Positions 47,457 through 60,807 are shown, numbered from the stretch's first letter. The stretch is 64,000 nucleotides of DNA from Letharia columbiana (GCF_014066305.1 NW_023501093.1:186001-250000), one strand, 5' to 3'. Translations and numbers: made by a program. Notes: generated from the letters alone by a model not told the origin.

Positions 47457-49034
47457 TCACGAGTCGCAATCGTTATTCAGCGGCGGGAAAGGACATTGGT
47501 TGTTGATCAGAGCAACAGGACATGCTGCTCCGCACTCAACCTTCGTCGGGAGCTGCGAGATACACGCAATGTCCAACGTTCCATCCCAGTTGAAGTTGAC
47601 GATCGAATCCCCAAAGTTCCCTTCCTGCGTGCAATTGAAGCTGCCATCGAACAGCACTTGGAGAATGGCCCAGTTGTTGTTAACGGTGTCTTGCAGTAGC
47701 TGATATGCATCAACGCCTACCAGGCCAGCATTCTCGTTGGCGAAAGCGTAAACACGTCCCGTAGGCTGGCTCCAAAAAAGTGCTGAACCCTGACCGTTGG
47801 TGCAAACGCTGTTGTTGCCCATGGTGCAGTCCCCACCGCCACCTCCGATCACGGCGTTCTCGACGTCTTGCACGGTCTCGAAAGGGCCAATCATAGGCGT
47901 CGATACCCAGCCGTTTTGGGCAAACGCTTCCGAGGTCATGTAAGTCCTGAGAGCATAGTCGAGGCCCTCGACTTTGCTGGGTAAGGAAAGCGACTCGGCG
48001 CCCGAATACTGCCCGCTTTCGACAAACTTGACAAACGTTGGCATATCGCTCATGAGCAGTTGAACCGCGTTATTGACCATGTCTGCGAGCTGGTTTGTGC
48101 TGTTCCCTAGCTCCGCTTCTAGATTGCCGATTTGCACAGATTGCGAGTTCTGGGTGCCCGTCGGCCAGAGCGCTTTTGCGGTGGAAGGCGCTTGCTGCAG
48201 ACTGATTGTCAAAACCTGAGCGGCAGACTTCGCGAGGGAGGACAGTCCGAGCACTGTTACTGCGATACTTGGTGCTCCCAAGAATGCCAGACCCACCGAG
48301 AGTGCAGTCAGGAGTGTTATGAGGTTGAATGTGGCTGGTTTGATCGGGTCCACTTCGTTAATAAGCCCTTGAATCGTCGTTGATGCATCGCTTTGGGCGG
48401 CCGTCAGCGCGTTATAATAGGTAGTAAAGAAATCGTTGAGCGCTAAGCCGTGAGTTAGCTAACGATTCCATAAGAGAGGCTATGAGTTCAGAAGAATACC
48501 ATAGATGTTTTTCTGTATGTATTGGACTTCTGGCCGGATACTATCAGCTAGGCCGGCGCTTAACGCGTTCTCCGATGGCATGGAACAGAACTGCGCATTA
48601 ATCTGCGAACAATCTTGTGTCCCTCCGCCTTGCGCAAGACGAAGAAAACAAGTCGTCCATGCCTCGCCGGGCAAGCAGCAATTCGTGCCGTCGTTGCTAT
48701 TGACATCTGCTGATTGACTGTCGCAAACTCGAGTCGATTTGTTCCAGCCTACTCCCCACTGCCCTCCTCCCAGAAGAAAGTTACTCAGTTGAAGTTCTTG
48801 CCAGCATTGAGAATTGAAAGCGGCCGACAGATCCGTGCAATTAACGGTTTGCCTCTTTTCCTGCAGTGGCAGATCCGATCCCTTCTGCCGCAAACGCAGT
48901 GGATTCCATCCTGATAATGAAGATAATGATTCCTCTATTCCCATCAAGTGAGACCGTTGCAAGGGCGAAGCAGCAGCCAAGATCAAGACAAGAAAGACCG
49001 CAGCCGCGGGAAACAAAGACGAAGACCGCCTCAT
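47457..49034 (-). CDS. Secreted or membrane-associated Cys-containing protein of unknown function
   Basis: Two exons (49034-48500, 48442-47457) give 506 aa. A clear signal peptide starts MRRSSSLFPAAAVFLVLILA, possibly followed by a KR site (QEKRQTVNC). The first half has about eight cysteines (CTDL, CWQEL, NCCLPGEAWTTC, DCSQ, FCSM). A helix (FFTTYYNALTAAQ) leads to a hydrophobic hairpin (ATFNLITLLTALSVGLAFLG then IAVTVLGLSSLAKSAA). The C-terminal half has a second Cys set (DCTMGNNSVCTNGQ, FNCTQEG, CISQ, CGAACP, CPFPP) and N-glycosylation sequons. The layout resembles large families of fungal secreted proteins of unknown function. A later-stage membrane-active or surface protein is possible, but nothing in the sequence proves it. 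The start is chosen for the signal peptide; an in-frame ATG at 49,055 lies just upstream. Confidence 0.75.
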
Positions 49035-49154
49035 TGCGTCGACAGTCACCGGCATGGACAAAACGAAGAGGACGGAATGTATGGACGTAATGGGAGTAAC
49101 AGAACTTGTTGTAGTTGAGAATGCATGAGGTGGAATTGGTTCAGGCGAGCACAA

Positions 49155-52100
49155 CGAGAGTGGGGAGATGCTAGACTATATTATCATCATTAGACGGTAG
49201 GAGGGCAATGGCTGACTCCTTGGTAGAAGTGGCCATATCGAGCACGTGGATTGGGCCGCAAGCTTTTTTTTGAAACTTGTTTGGTAAAGAATTACATCCT
49301 CCGGGCATTGTTGTAAGCAGCTGGACTCGCAGTAACCCTTGCACCCCATGAGGATCGGGGACATATCCTTGGCTGCGCATGTGAGATGGCTGACTTTCGG
49401 AGTCTCGGCTGTGTGGGGGGGGGGCGAAAGCGGCAACTGGGTGAGAGGACAGCAAAGGTTAGTAGGGATTAGGAGGAAATAGTAAGAGAATAATAATAAC
49501 GGGTAGGGAACAACGGGTGAGTACATATTGAAACTCTCACCTGAGACTTGACTTGGTCTTACGCGACAAGCGCGCCTATATCGAAATCGTGGGGCAAGAA
49601 AGGCTAAGCATACGGGAACTTGGAGGGCACAAGACGTCCAAGGAACTGGCGTAGAGTAGAGCGATCGTGAGTAAGAGGCTCAGAGGTACATAGGATCCTA
49701 CAATAAAGTAGTGTATGCAGACGTACCGCTCGCTTACTCCACGTATTTGCCATGCGGCTCAGGTGATCAATCCTGAATCCTGGGGGGGATCTAATTCCCC
49801 AATGCCCATGCTGCTCCACGTCACTTCTCCGCATCTACTTTGTACATCGTATTACCCATGTCGAGGGCAGCTCTCTGTGACAGCAAGTGGCAATTTTTGA
49901 CGTCGTGTAATAATAAGCTCACCCAGTCATCCTTTGCTGTGCGTCATAGCTGACCAAACACGTCTCACTGCACTTGATAACAATACGAGCCATGCTCTGG
50001 TTCTGTCATTGTAACAGACCCTGAAATCGCTGAGCCCGTTGTCCGATTGTTCGTGTCAGATTTTCAAAAGCCTCAAGCTACGAGGTCAGTCAGAGTAAAC
50101 AGAAGCGGTCATCTATCCGGCTCATCGCGCAACTGTATCCCATGTGCGGTTCTGACAGTCAGCCAATCAGATGCATAACCGTTGCACTAAAACGAGCATT
50201 CTGCTCTGGCGACCAAAGTCTATCTTGCAGATCTGATGTTTCTCTCTGTGGCGTTGGACAGTAGCGTTCGATCAAGCATCAGATCCCTTTTTCTCTTCTG
50301 TACAAGCTTGACGCTCCTGAGGCAGACTGTGTCTCTCGAAACGGCGAAACAATTGTGGGAGATTTGATAGTCACAGCTATGTTTCCCGCCCAGTAATTCT
50401 GTAGTTCGTTACTAGAGCAGCTTCATCGTAGATTCAATCAATTGTCTTTTTACACGCTCGAGAAGACGATCTACCTAGTCGATGAAATGGTCTTTGGCAC
50501 CGGGCGTTATGGAACTGATGCACGAGTCAGTCATTGGTCAATGTTCTCTTCCTTCGACCTGCTATATGACGCAAGGTGATTGATCTAGGAGAATCCATAC
50601 GTGCGCAACCAAAACTTCTCATACGACCAGGTAAAAACAACCTCTTGCTAGCTGAAGTGGCCCCTGCGCTGCGGCGAAAAGGTATTTCGATATCGCAAGC
50701 AACGATAGAGCAGCTAGAAGTTACAATCACGAGGCACAGTGATGGATGAAAGCACGGCATCCCAGATCCAGCTGGAGGGCAATTCATTCTTTCGCATCAG
50801 ATCATCTGATCAAAGAGGCAGTATTCCCGGGTCTCGTAGACCAGCACTACGTTTCCCAGCCAGACCCACGTGGCTCGACCTCTGAGAGGCTCCTTTGTCT
50901 GCGTTTGGACGCGTGTACGACGGGTTATTATAAACATAGACCCAGGAGCCTTCAGGAGGTGAGACTTCGAGACGAAGCTTTTCGGATAAGAGGACCGAGC
51001 GTGGGATTCTGATACTAAGTCCACTCCTTCAGCAATTATGGTGAATCGGATGCGAGGCTAGGATTGGCGCCCGCATACCGCACCTTCTGTTGTATCTCTA
51101 AGCATCGATTCGATTTGCGGGACCCCTTACAGAGGCCTTGGGGTTTTAAATGTGAATCCAAAATCCCCAGGAATACTAGCAGGCTCCATTTTTAGGGGTG
51201 CTCTGCTCCATGCTACCGGCGCGAGCACTGTATAGAAGTGTTGCAAGAGCAATGGGATCTGCTAGGCCTGACGAGAAACTTCACTGTGGTGAAATGCGAG
51301 ATAGACATAACTGTCAAAAGAGATTCATGCTGGGAAATGGCCAAGATGACCCTATTTGGGCGCTGGTATTCCGGCCGAATAGTAACTTAGATATATGCAT
51401 CATGGCCGATCTGCATCGACAGCGGGGTGGCGGTAGCTGTAGCAGACCGCTTTGCTCTTCAATTTTTCGAACCGGAACTTCTAATTTCAACGGACATCAA
51501 TACGCTGTACCGATTTGCTAATAGCAGGCATACCGTTTCCGAAGCCAGAAGGCGATGCTTTCTCAAAACCTCTGAGCAGCTTCTGTCTGCGCATCATTTT
51601 CTTTGACACAACCAACTACTTGTATTGGAATAACGTCAACGAAGTCCTTATTCTCATCTCAGTGGGATGCAGCTTACATGATGATTCCATTTAAAGGGTG
51701 AACAATATTAGAAAAATCCTGTTCGACTGATCAGGGACTAGATTCTCTTGACTTCTAAATGTGTTGCTGTTTCCCGTACTCAGTGTAATCTGTGAGTTCT
51801 GTCCAAAGAGACAAGGGCACACATGGCCAGCTTTTCAAGACTATACGGCATCAATTATCATAACGAGCCGTGGTCTGCAGTATTCGCATAGGGACAAGTA
51901 GTAATCTTCATTCTTTCTTGGGTGAGTAGTTGTACAATTGCTCCCATTAGGCTTAGCGCGTGGATCTTGATTGTTGAGCCAGAGTGCAGCTATTGCCTTT
52001 TGCCTTTTCAGGCAACCAAAGCACAAAAATCCGTTCACAACAATTTGACACTCCACTCTCTCTTCCAATATCTTTACTCCCTGTCTACTCCTGATCTCTC

Positions 52101-52195
52101 CCATCCTCCGCTGATCGAAGCTGTCTGATACCGCGTAACGGCCAACGAGAGCGGCATCCTTTTCTTTGTCTCCTTGCAGCAAAGACACACCCAAC
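49155..52195. other. 3-kb intergenic stretch without a supported gene
   Basis: Several ORFs of 60-116 codons occur, but none has motifs, splice continuity or coding-like composition. A 10-G run lies at 49,415-49,424. The last 300 bp is CT-rich and is likely the Rab11 promoter and 5' UTR. Confidence 0.55.
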
Positions 52196-53084
<889 letters not shown>

Positions 53085-53652
53085 GGTACTAATATGTTCG
53101 AAGCCTGAAGCCGTTCGGTGTACCAAGGACTCGCTAGATATGGATGCTTTAGTCGTTCTCGGGCTTTAGTGGTTCGGTTTCCTCTTCGAGCTCACGAAGG
53201 TGGCCTCAAAGATTTGATCCGTAGTATTACTGATGCGTGAGCAATGCCTCGGATTATTGAGATTAAATTGGCGTCCATTAGGGTGGTGTTATCTGTGAAG
53301 CTCTGCTACCGAGTCTGCTTCAACGTGCCCCTTTCAGTGACATCTTGACTGTTAGTGTGCTTCGATACCACTGGCACCAGCATGGAAGCACGGAGCCAGC
53401 CTGAGCTCATCCTTGCCTTGTCAACGACGTTACAATGAGATGAAGGTATGAGGAGTGATCTACTGTGTGCAGGAATGACCGTTCTTGTACCGCAAAAGGT
53501 TCTCTTGTCTTTTGTCTCTAAGAAGATTCAATCTCAACATGCACACATCCACAGTCTTGCTCTCCTTTTGCATAAACCATGACCGAGTTCTAATCCTCAA
53601 CTCCACCGGCGCCTCCTTCTCTCGAAACGCCGAAGCCCTTGATCTCAGCCGT
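53085..53652. other. Intergenic, 3' ends of convergent genes
   Basis: Likely 3' UTRs of the Rab11 gene and its minus-strand neighbour. No ORF with support. Confidence 0.5.
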
Positions 53653-54605
53653 TCAACTTCCCCTCCCCTCGAACTCCCTCATCCTCCCAGTGCCATCTTC
53701 ATCTGCAACACAACTCCATGCTAGCTCCGGCGTTTTTTTCTTCCACGGCCTTCCCAATAACCAATCGGTCACACTAACCACCCTACTTGTCTTCTCTAGA
53801 TCCCCGTTTTCTTCTGCGTGCTCAATGGTGTGTGTAAGAATCCTTCCCTCCTCGTCAAATTCGAATATGAATTTCCCACAAAATTCCTCATCATCCCTCG
53901 CGTCGCCACCCAACCATTCGGTAATCTTGTCCACCTGTTCACTAGCCCCAATCCCACGATACAGCGCACCCATGCCTTTGCCTTGTGTCTTGCCACACGT
54001 TTTCCAGCGCACAACAAGGCGCTCGTTGTTGATATGGGAGTAGGTAGGTCCGTTTTTCGCTACGCGCTCACTGAGAATTATAAGCTTGACATTGCCGACA
54101 ATTGGGACGCGGCCCCAAGCCATAGGGGCGGTCCAAAGGGCTGCATGGTAGGCGACGCGGCCGGAGACTGTGGGAAGGTGGGGGTGGGTCGAGGGGAAGA
54201 GGTGGAGGGTAATGTGGGGTGAGAGTATATCGGGTGGAAGGGGGGAGGCAAGGAGTGTAGGGAGGCGGGATTGTAGGATGCGGAGGGCTGTTGCGAGGAG
54301 GAAATGGGTCAGTACTTCAAGTCCTTCGAAAGAGGTGCCGAGTGAGACGTACTCTTGCCCAGCTTCAAGGTCCGCTCGTCTGGTGGTGCATCTTCAGATT
54401 TGGCCCCAGGTTGTTCGGGCGCACGACGGCGCGGACTTGAGCTCGTGAACCAGATTTCAGGAAAGATTTCGCGGTTCGACTGGACTTGTGCGAGCGAACG
54501 GCATGGTGAGCAGAAGGTGGTACGGAGCCCAAAGCCTGTAGGGCGATGCCCCGGCTTCAAGGCATATTTGTCGGCGCGGACAAATTTGGGGAAAGCTCTC
54601 CTCAT
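53653..54605 (-). CDS. Conserved fungal protein of unknown function, possibly mitochondrial
   Basis: Two exons (54605-54353, 54287-53653; intron GTACGT to CAACAG) give 295 aa. The N-terminus (MRRAFPKFVRADKYALKPGH) is basic and lacks acids, as in mitochondrial presequences. The body contains LPPDILSPHITLHLFPSTHPHLP, ALWTAPMAWGRVPIVGN, ERLVVRWKT and FIFEFDEEGRILTHTIEHAEE, ending in VVSVTDWLLGRPW. I know this pattern from many filamentous ascomycete proteins without an assigned role. The FDEEGRI...HTIEH part resembles an NTF2-like/SnoaL beta-sheet, which is inference. The frame across the intron supports the model strongly. Confidence 0.8.
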
Positions 54606-54865
54606 CAGGGTAATAATCAAGGTAGCTCGGGATGAGACATATGGATTGTTAGGAGAGGGTGACTATCATCGTAAAGTACGCAACGAATTCCACACTAAAC
54701 TACTCTATGGGTGATGAATACTCCAGCCGTGTTGAAAAGCTGCTTGCACGTGACCTTCAAATGACGTACTCTGCGCTCGCTCACGTCGGCTGTCCTATGT
54801 ATAGATGATCGATTCCCACTTATCGAATCAATGTCTGCATCCCATAGATATTACCGCAGGAAATC

Positions 54866-55920
54866 TTGATGAGCTCTGGCTTCAGTGCAAATGACTTCGT
54901 CCATCTGTATTCAATTAGCACACAAAGTCTGGCGAGAATCCCGCGATGCCCCAGAGACTTCCGGACTGTCTTCGCAGAATCTGCCAGCCTCCAACTCGTG
55001 CTCAAGGAGGTGCAGGAGGCTGTAAACGACAATGAGCGGAATCGAAGCAAGAAATCCGATCTATCGAAAATGATAGACGGGTACCACGCCGTTTTACAAG
55101 AGCTACATGGTTTGCTGAATAATAAGTACAATAGTCCTGGGACGCAAAGCAGGAGAACCGGTGACAGAATGCGATAGAGTCAGGACCAAATCGAGGAATA
55201 GGCAGCGTGCCATATCAAATACTGGTCTGCTGACTTCATTCCACGTTGGGCTAATTGGGTATATTCCTAAGATCAGGTTATGAGATTGTGTCTGCTACTC
55301 ACTCTCTTGCGCACAGCGCTGGCCAAGCTCGAATTGGGTAGCTTCTAACGCCGCTGGTATGGGAGCATCAGTCTGGACTACGCGAGTGCTCAGTCAGATC
55401 TGTGGATAATTTAGAATCAGCCGAAGAAGGCGACGAAGATGTGTGGTTTCAGATGGCTCGAAAGCTAGAAGACGTTGGCATCACTTCGACTATGGTCAAT
55501 GAAAATTGTTCGTACATCACCGCTTGGATCAAAGATGCCTTGAGAAGTGGCTCTCTGGGCGAGTGTGTTCGTTCGCCAAGCTCAGACTCCCGAGCGTATC
55601 TGGCGATGAATGGTGCGCTTCGTTCCAAAGCGTCCTCGATGAGTACCACGAAATCCAACATGAGATCACAAACTCAAGTGGTTTACAGGAGAATATCCGA
55701 CCGGAACCTAGCCTCTAGACGAGATACCGGTGCGCGCATACGCTCGGTGCGTCTGTACTTATCCAAATTGTTATTGACAATCCTCGCACACGGGAGCCTT
55801 GTTCGGGGCCGACCTTCTTTGACTTGCTGCCACACCTGCGAGACGTACACAGCGTGGAAGATCACTCAATTAGCGAAATTCTTTCAGGTGTAGATTTTCT
55901 TCACTGCCACCAAGATATGA
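54866..55920 (+). pseudogene. Broken STAND-type N-terminal domain gene (fungal NLR-like/ankyrin partner domain)
   Basis: The reading frames together match the N-terminal helical domain common in fungal STAND and ankyrin proteins: SSGFSANDFV, then LAHKVWRESRDAP in frame +1, back to RDFRTVFAESASLQLVLKEV, KYNSPGTQSRRTGDRMR and a TAG where Trp is expected, then SNTGLLTSFHVGLI in another frame, and finally EDVWFQMARKLEDVGITS near 55,440. At least three frameshifts and one nonsense change are needed to link these. Downstream to about 56,250 are poorly readable relics (SGVDFLHCHQDM) that might be part of a kinase domain; this is weak. Introns cannot explain the paired +1/-1 shift within 50 bp near 54,920. 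Confidence 0.6.
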
Positions 55921-56432
55921 CCATCCACCCACCCACTTGAAGAATACTGTCCTTGTGCCTGAGGGAGTAGGCTAGATTTTCTGGGATCTGGCCGGAGCAT
56001 TTGTCTGATGCTAGGCACACGGCGCCCACAGGCGACATCTAGAATGCTCCCTTTTGGAACATCATATCAGAGGGTAGCAGCCACAAAATGGGCAGAAGTG
56101 TGATCGCTTCGAGTAGACAGCCATACACAACGAAAAGTATCAACAGTTATGCATGGGTCCAATGGACGCATCGTGGGTGTACAAGATCTATGGTCTTACA
56201 TAGAATAGCATGTTTGAATGCAGTCAACCATGTGGCGAGAGCGGACTATGTTCGACTCTTCGCTACCATGATGCTGCTAAATGCCATTCAAACAACCCCG
56301 GAATAAGCCGATAGTAGAATACAAGAGCCAAGCGCTTTCAGCCACATCGATCGTACACATCACGGAGCCTCTTCCTTGTGCATTTTTCTCTTCGCTCAAT
56401 CCTCGCCAGGCTTGCCACCCACCCGCACCCTT

Positions 56433-58912
56433 TTAGTCGGTGATCCTCCATTTCTCAAACCATTTGAGATGCCTCCACTGCTTATTGTCACCCTCCATAC
56501 CGAATACAATCGCCCTAAACAAGACGAACAGCCCGATGACCAGCACGTAAAGCGACCCATAAAGTGCCCACTCAATTCTCTTGTCCTTTCGCGCCAACGG
56601 CTTGGTCATCCAATCCGTAACGAATCCCATGGTCAGGATAGCAAAGTACAGTGCCGGGTAATAATGGTGAACATAAGTAACACGCGCCATAGCCACAAAC
56701 GGTAGATAGTGGAGAAACCAGCCTACAACGGGATAAAGTCCGGCGTAATGAATTTGGTCAATCTCCGAAGGTTTGAGCTCGTCATATCCGCGTTGCCAGC
56801 GGACGAGATACCATGCCATCATTGCGCCAAAGACACCAAGCGAGAGGGTGCTGCCCCAATAGACAACGGGGTTGCCAAGGAGGAAGTACTTGACGATGTG
56901 ATTGTCCCAGCCGCACATACGAAGGCCGACGTTCAGGATAGGCCACTGCCAAAATTGAGAAGCGAGGTCATCTTGTTTGTCGGGATCAGGCACCAAGGCG
57001 TTGTTGGACGTCATCATCGCTACGTTAAGGTGCATGAAGTCGCGTAAGAATGGGGACTTGTAAGATCCAGGGTCACCGGCCCGTACTGTGCGAATTCATC
57101 AGTATATCATTGTGAATAAAACACAGCAAAAACTCACGTCTTTCGTTCCAATGAGACTCGACGTTCCAATGGGTGTATACATCTCGAGGCTTGTTCTCTT
57201 TCGCACAAGTGACTTCAATCTGCTTGAAACCCCACTGCGGAAGATTGACGTTCCCAGCGCGCAGATAGCAGCCCAGAGATGTGTGCCTCAGCCTAAAGGA
57301 TGTCGTCAACGTCCTAATTTTGGACCAGTCTCTCGAAGCTGCATCATCTACGACCTCAACAGTCCAATGATCTTTGTCGTCACCGATCGTAGTATTGCCA
57401 TATGACGAGACCTCGTTGTCACTTTTGGTCACAGGAGCGGAAACCGCGTGCGAGTGCAGATTGCGACCTGTCTGAGAATGGATCATGCGGAGGACATGGC
57501 CGTCTCCAACGAAGCTAATAGGCTGCTCTGGGTCGTACAAAGGCATACTCCGATTTGGATAGAAGAACCAGTCGTTATTGGCATCCTTGTGATGGTAGCA
57601 AGTCACCTGCTGCTGTTGAGATCCCTCGGGGTATGTTTGAACGTGGGAATGCAGTAGACCGCCGCCATAGCCCATGTTTTTCAGTGTAGCTCTTGAACCA
57701 TAAGCAACCTCCAGTGGGCTATCCTTTCCGACATCGGTGCCTTTCAGATTTGCCTGGAACAGCGAGCTCATCTGCGCATCTCCTGGGCCGCTGTTTTCCA
57801 AGATAAGGAAGTGGACCCAGAACGAAAACATGTATACAAGTAGAGGGAGGACGATAAGGCCAAAGGCCCTAGCCACGAGGTGCTGGCCTAGTTCAACCTA
57901 TGATCCATTAGTCTTTTCACCATCATATTTCTTGGGCGCGCTTTTTTACCTTTGGCATTTTGACATCTCCGAACTTATTCCACAGGTCTTCAATTGTGTA
58001 AAATCCAACCAGGGCTGTGCCAAACATTCCCACCCACTTGACGCTGCACACACATCCAATGCTGATTCCACACAGAAACAGCCAGGTGAACCATTCAATA
58101 GAAAAGCTTTGATCCCTCAACCTATGGAATCTTGCCCAGCAAAGAACGGTGGTAAATGTAAAGCAGAGGAGCATCGAGTCTAACAGGATGAATCTCGAGA
58201 TCGTTGCATAAGAGTTCTCGAAAAGCACGGCCATTGTCACCAACCAAACGGTCGATCGTCTGAAACTCATCTCCTTAGCCGTGAAGTATGCTAGGGGTAC
58301 GCACACAGCACCAAATGCCGAGTTGAAGAGACGCATGAAAGTATAATTGAGCTCCTCTGGGTATTTCTCGCCGGATTTGAATTCAAACGAGCCGTTGTAG
58401 CCAGCCAGCAGGCCGGAAAGGCCAACCAGCATTTTTCCCAGAGGAGGATGTACATCGAAATAGAACTCTCGTTTCAAGTAGTGGGAGCCGAACTTTCCAA
58501 AGCTGTACGAAGACGGGCCATTAGTATCGACCTTCGAATTTTCCCCAGTCCCCAACGTGGAGCCTAGACTTACTGAGCTTCGTCCCAGGTCACGATATCT
58601 GACAGACCTATCTTGTACATCCTTGTGAAGAAAGCAAGTACTGTGAAGATCAAAGGTGCAATGATGAATTCATATTCGTCTAGCGTAGATAAAATTGAGA
58701 GAGACTGCGATTTGGGCTGAAGCAAAACTTGTTAATGCAACCACTTCGGTGTAATACCAGCCATTCAACCGCACCTTCTGGGATTTCTTGTCGTCAACCT
58801 CCTCCTCAGAAGATGTGAGGGCGCTGTTCTGTCCACCAGGAACGTTTCTTCTCCTTAGATCTGCACCATCTTGTGCTGTCCCCGACGCATGAACGTCCTT
58901 GTTGCTCGTCAT
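56433..58912 (-). CDS. PMT2: Protein O-mannosyltransferase, PMT2 subfamily
   Basis: Five exons (58912-58775, 58716-58574, 58502-57950, 57897-57138, 57085-56433) give 748 aa. The N-terminal membrane part has the DE motif in SDIVTWDEA and continues [20 protein letters not shown], the PMT2 signature. The luminal MIR region contains [18 protein letters not shown] and [10 protein letters not shown]. The C-terminal membrane part has [16 protein letters not shown]. It transfers mannose from dolichyl phosphate to Ser/Thr of secretory proteins in the ER, normally as a heterodimer with Pmt1. The intron 1 acceptor is the least certain; a site nine bases downstream would remove three residues. All other joins keep conserved motifs. 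Confidence 0.93.
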
Positions 58913-59230
58913 TGTGCGGTAAAGAGCCAGCAAGTGCTGTTGCCTTCCAATTCTGAGAAGTCAATATGGCGAATGCGGCTTTGGTCTGGGTAGGAACGTC
59001 GAAGCAAGGGGGGCAGCTGGAAAAGGAGCGTGAAGAAGCGTTTAACTATAAGGACTTTACGTTGTCATGGGCAAAGTCTTGGATGATGCAAGACACCTCT
59101 GCTTCCAGGCTTCTGTCGGAGAAGGATAGAATCGAGATTTTGAAACGTGTCGTTCCAGAATTCCCAATTACGAGGCTCATACGCCGTTAAAGTGATAATT
59201 AAGGCTGACCCTACTTTTGTCCTGGGCGCT

Positions 59231-60262
59231 AGCACGATTGATGTCGATTAGAATGGCAGACGCTACTGCGGGACTACTGCAAGCCACTTGCGCAGTCATC
59301 TCCACTAACCCCTATATAGAATAGGAGGTAAACAATGGAGACGCGCTCATGCCTCGCTCCCATGCTTTCGTCCCATGTTTCTTTCATGTCATCGTCGCTT
59401 TCTACCACCTTCTATCATTGTCGACTCCCTCTCCACCCTCCACAGCCCAAATTGCCTAGCACATAGCCGGGATTATGTCGCTGAATACCCTCATCTTCAG
59501 AAGCTTCCGACGCCCGTCCAAGCCCTCCTTGCGGATGAGATCACCGCGGCAGGTGATCTCATTATGGCTTCGAACGAGTTGAAAGAGCTGGATGACGAGA
59601 CTCACTGCGATTGCGAGTTCTTTCGCAGATACCAGCTACCGTGTCGCGATATTTGGGCTTAACATCAGCTCTTTGGGACGCTGAAAGAGGAGGATTTTGA
59701 CCGCTGGGCGTTCATGTGGGAGGACTCGGGCTTTGAGCTCTATGAGGGTATCACCTCGGAATACTACGAGAGGGGTATCGACGGTGAGATTGGGGCGCCG
59801 GCGAGGCGTCGACTTGATATGAGGGAGGCTCTGGATACTGTTCGTTTTAAGTACTACGATTTGGAAGAGTCAGTGGAGCACCTTCCTCCAGCTGAGGCCG
59901 ATCGAGTCATGAAGTGGTGGATCGCCAAACTCTATGGGCATAGCGGACTTTCAGGAGGAGGTGCAGGCCAAGCATGGGGTGGTGGAAGGGGCAAAGAATC
60001 CTCTGGGGGGTCTCTACGACTGTGGATATGGGAACGACGGTAGCGACGTTAATCAATGAATTATACAGCCTCAAATGTACCTAATTGAGTGACAGCGAAT
60101 TGCCAGAAGATCAGACGATTGTTGATACGATGTTTGCCTGAGTTGCACGCGTCTCCATTGTTTACCTCCTATTCTATATGAGGAATGGTGGAGAAGACTG
60201 CGCGTGTGGCTTGCAGTAGCCTGCAGTAGCGTCTGCCATTCTAATCGGGACAGCACGATTGA
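59231..60262 (+). mobile_element. Non-autonomous Mutator-like (MULE) element with 104-bp inverted repeats
   Basis: Terminal inverted repeats lie at 59,242-59,345 and 60,148-60,251, sharing GATTAGAATGGCAGACGCTACTGC and GAATAGGAGGTAAACAATGG in opposite orientation. The direct repeat AGCACGATTGA flanks them at 59,231-59,241 and 60,252-60,262, an 11-bp target duplication in the MULE range (9-11). Inside, one plus-strand frame from 59,375 to 60,043 keeps the C-terminal piece of a MULE transposase-type protein: a SWIM-like finger CDCEFFRRYQLPCRDIW, then an in-frame TAA at 59,660, then LFGTLKEEDFDRWAFMWEDSGFELYE. The DDE catalytic core is absent. The finger's last ligand is Asp instead of His. The element is far less RIP-mutated than the island. 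Confidence 0.88.
59375..60043 (+). pseudogene. Truncated MULE transposase-related ORF with SWIM-type zinc finger
   Basis: Codons run from MFLSCHRRFLPP through YPHLQKLPTPVQALLADEI and the SWIM-like CDC...PCRD motif to a stop at 59,660-59,662, and stay open in the same frame to 60,043. The stop replaces a likely Gln codon (CAA to TAA). The catalytic domain normally upstream of the finger is missing, so the product cannot be a transposase; mobility would depend on a full copy elsewhere. Confidence 0.7.
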
Positions 60263-60807
60263 GCAAAGCCGGAAAGCTTGGCAAAAATCTGGCGAACGAG
60301 GCTGACTTGAAATAAAAAGCACCGCAACACCATTGTACCAGCGCCATTAGGAATCAAACCTAATACGAACTAAATACCTCCAACCACATGACTTTGGCGA
60401 GATATGAAGATAAAAACCTTCCATATTTCCTTTACCACAAATTGGGCCTGCATCCACTTCTTTTGGCAGATCTAGCTGTGACCGGACCACTTCCAAGTCG
60501 ACGAAACGTGCAAATCATCGCCCATCACGAAAATTGATAATGGTCAGCCGCGAAGATATTCTGCATCTTTTACAGCAGAACATCACCGGCAACTTCGTAG
60601 AAGTCAGACCTTGAGTGTTCTATCCCATGTGCTCCTATAGAACACTGTAGATACAAAGTTCTGCTCAAGCATAAACAAGCCATCAAACCGTTCTAAAGGT
60701 GTGGCGCTGGGAATCATTCTTCCACTCCAAATTTTCCATGCAAAGGGAACTCTCTATATTCTCCTTTCCTGTTGGGCCGAGCAGATTGAAGTAAAACCTC
60801 ATTGAGC
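60263..60807. other. Intergenic between MULE and transporter gene
   Basis: No gene is supported. A tRNA-like T-arm (TTAGG-TTTGATT-CCTAA on the minus strand, near 60,345-60,361) lacks the rest of a cloverleaf. Confidence 0.45.

Noticed and set aside
55900..56250. Possible protein kinase relic (SGVDFLHCHQDM and following) downstream of the STAND-type pseudogene
   Set aside because: Only one short stretch resembles a catalytic loop; the HRD and DFG residues are not readable, so no separate feature is claimed.
58966..59190. 74-codon plus-strand ORF beginning MANAALVWVG between PMT2 and the MULE
   Set aside because: It has an ATG and stop but no family motif, and it sits 53 bp from the PMT2 start in what should be the promoter. 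Not enough to call a gene.
60336..60400. tRNA-like T-arm on the minus strand (TTAGG-TTTGATT-CCTAA) with a possible short acceptor pairing
   Set aside because: No anticodon arm of proper length and no canonical D-arm; at most a degenerate fragment.
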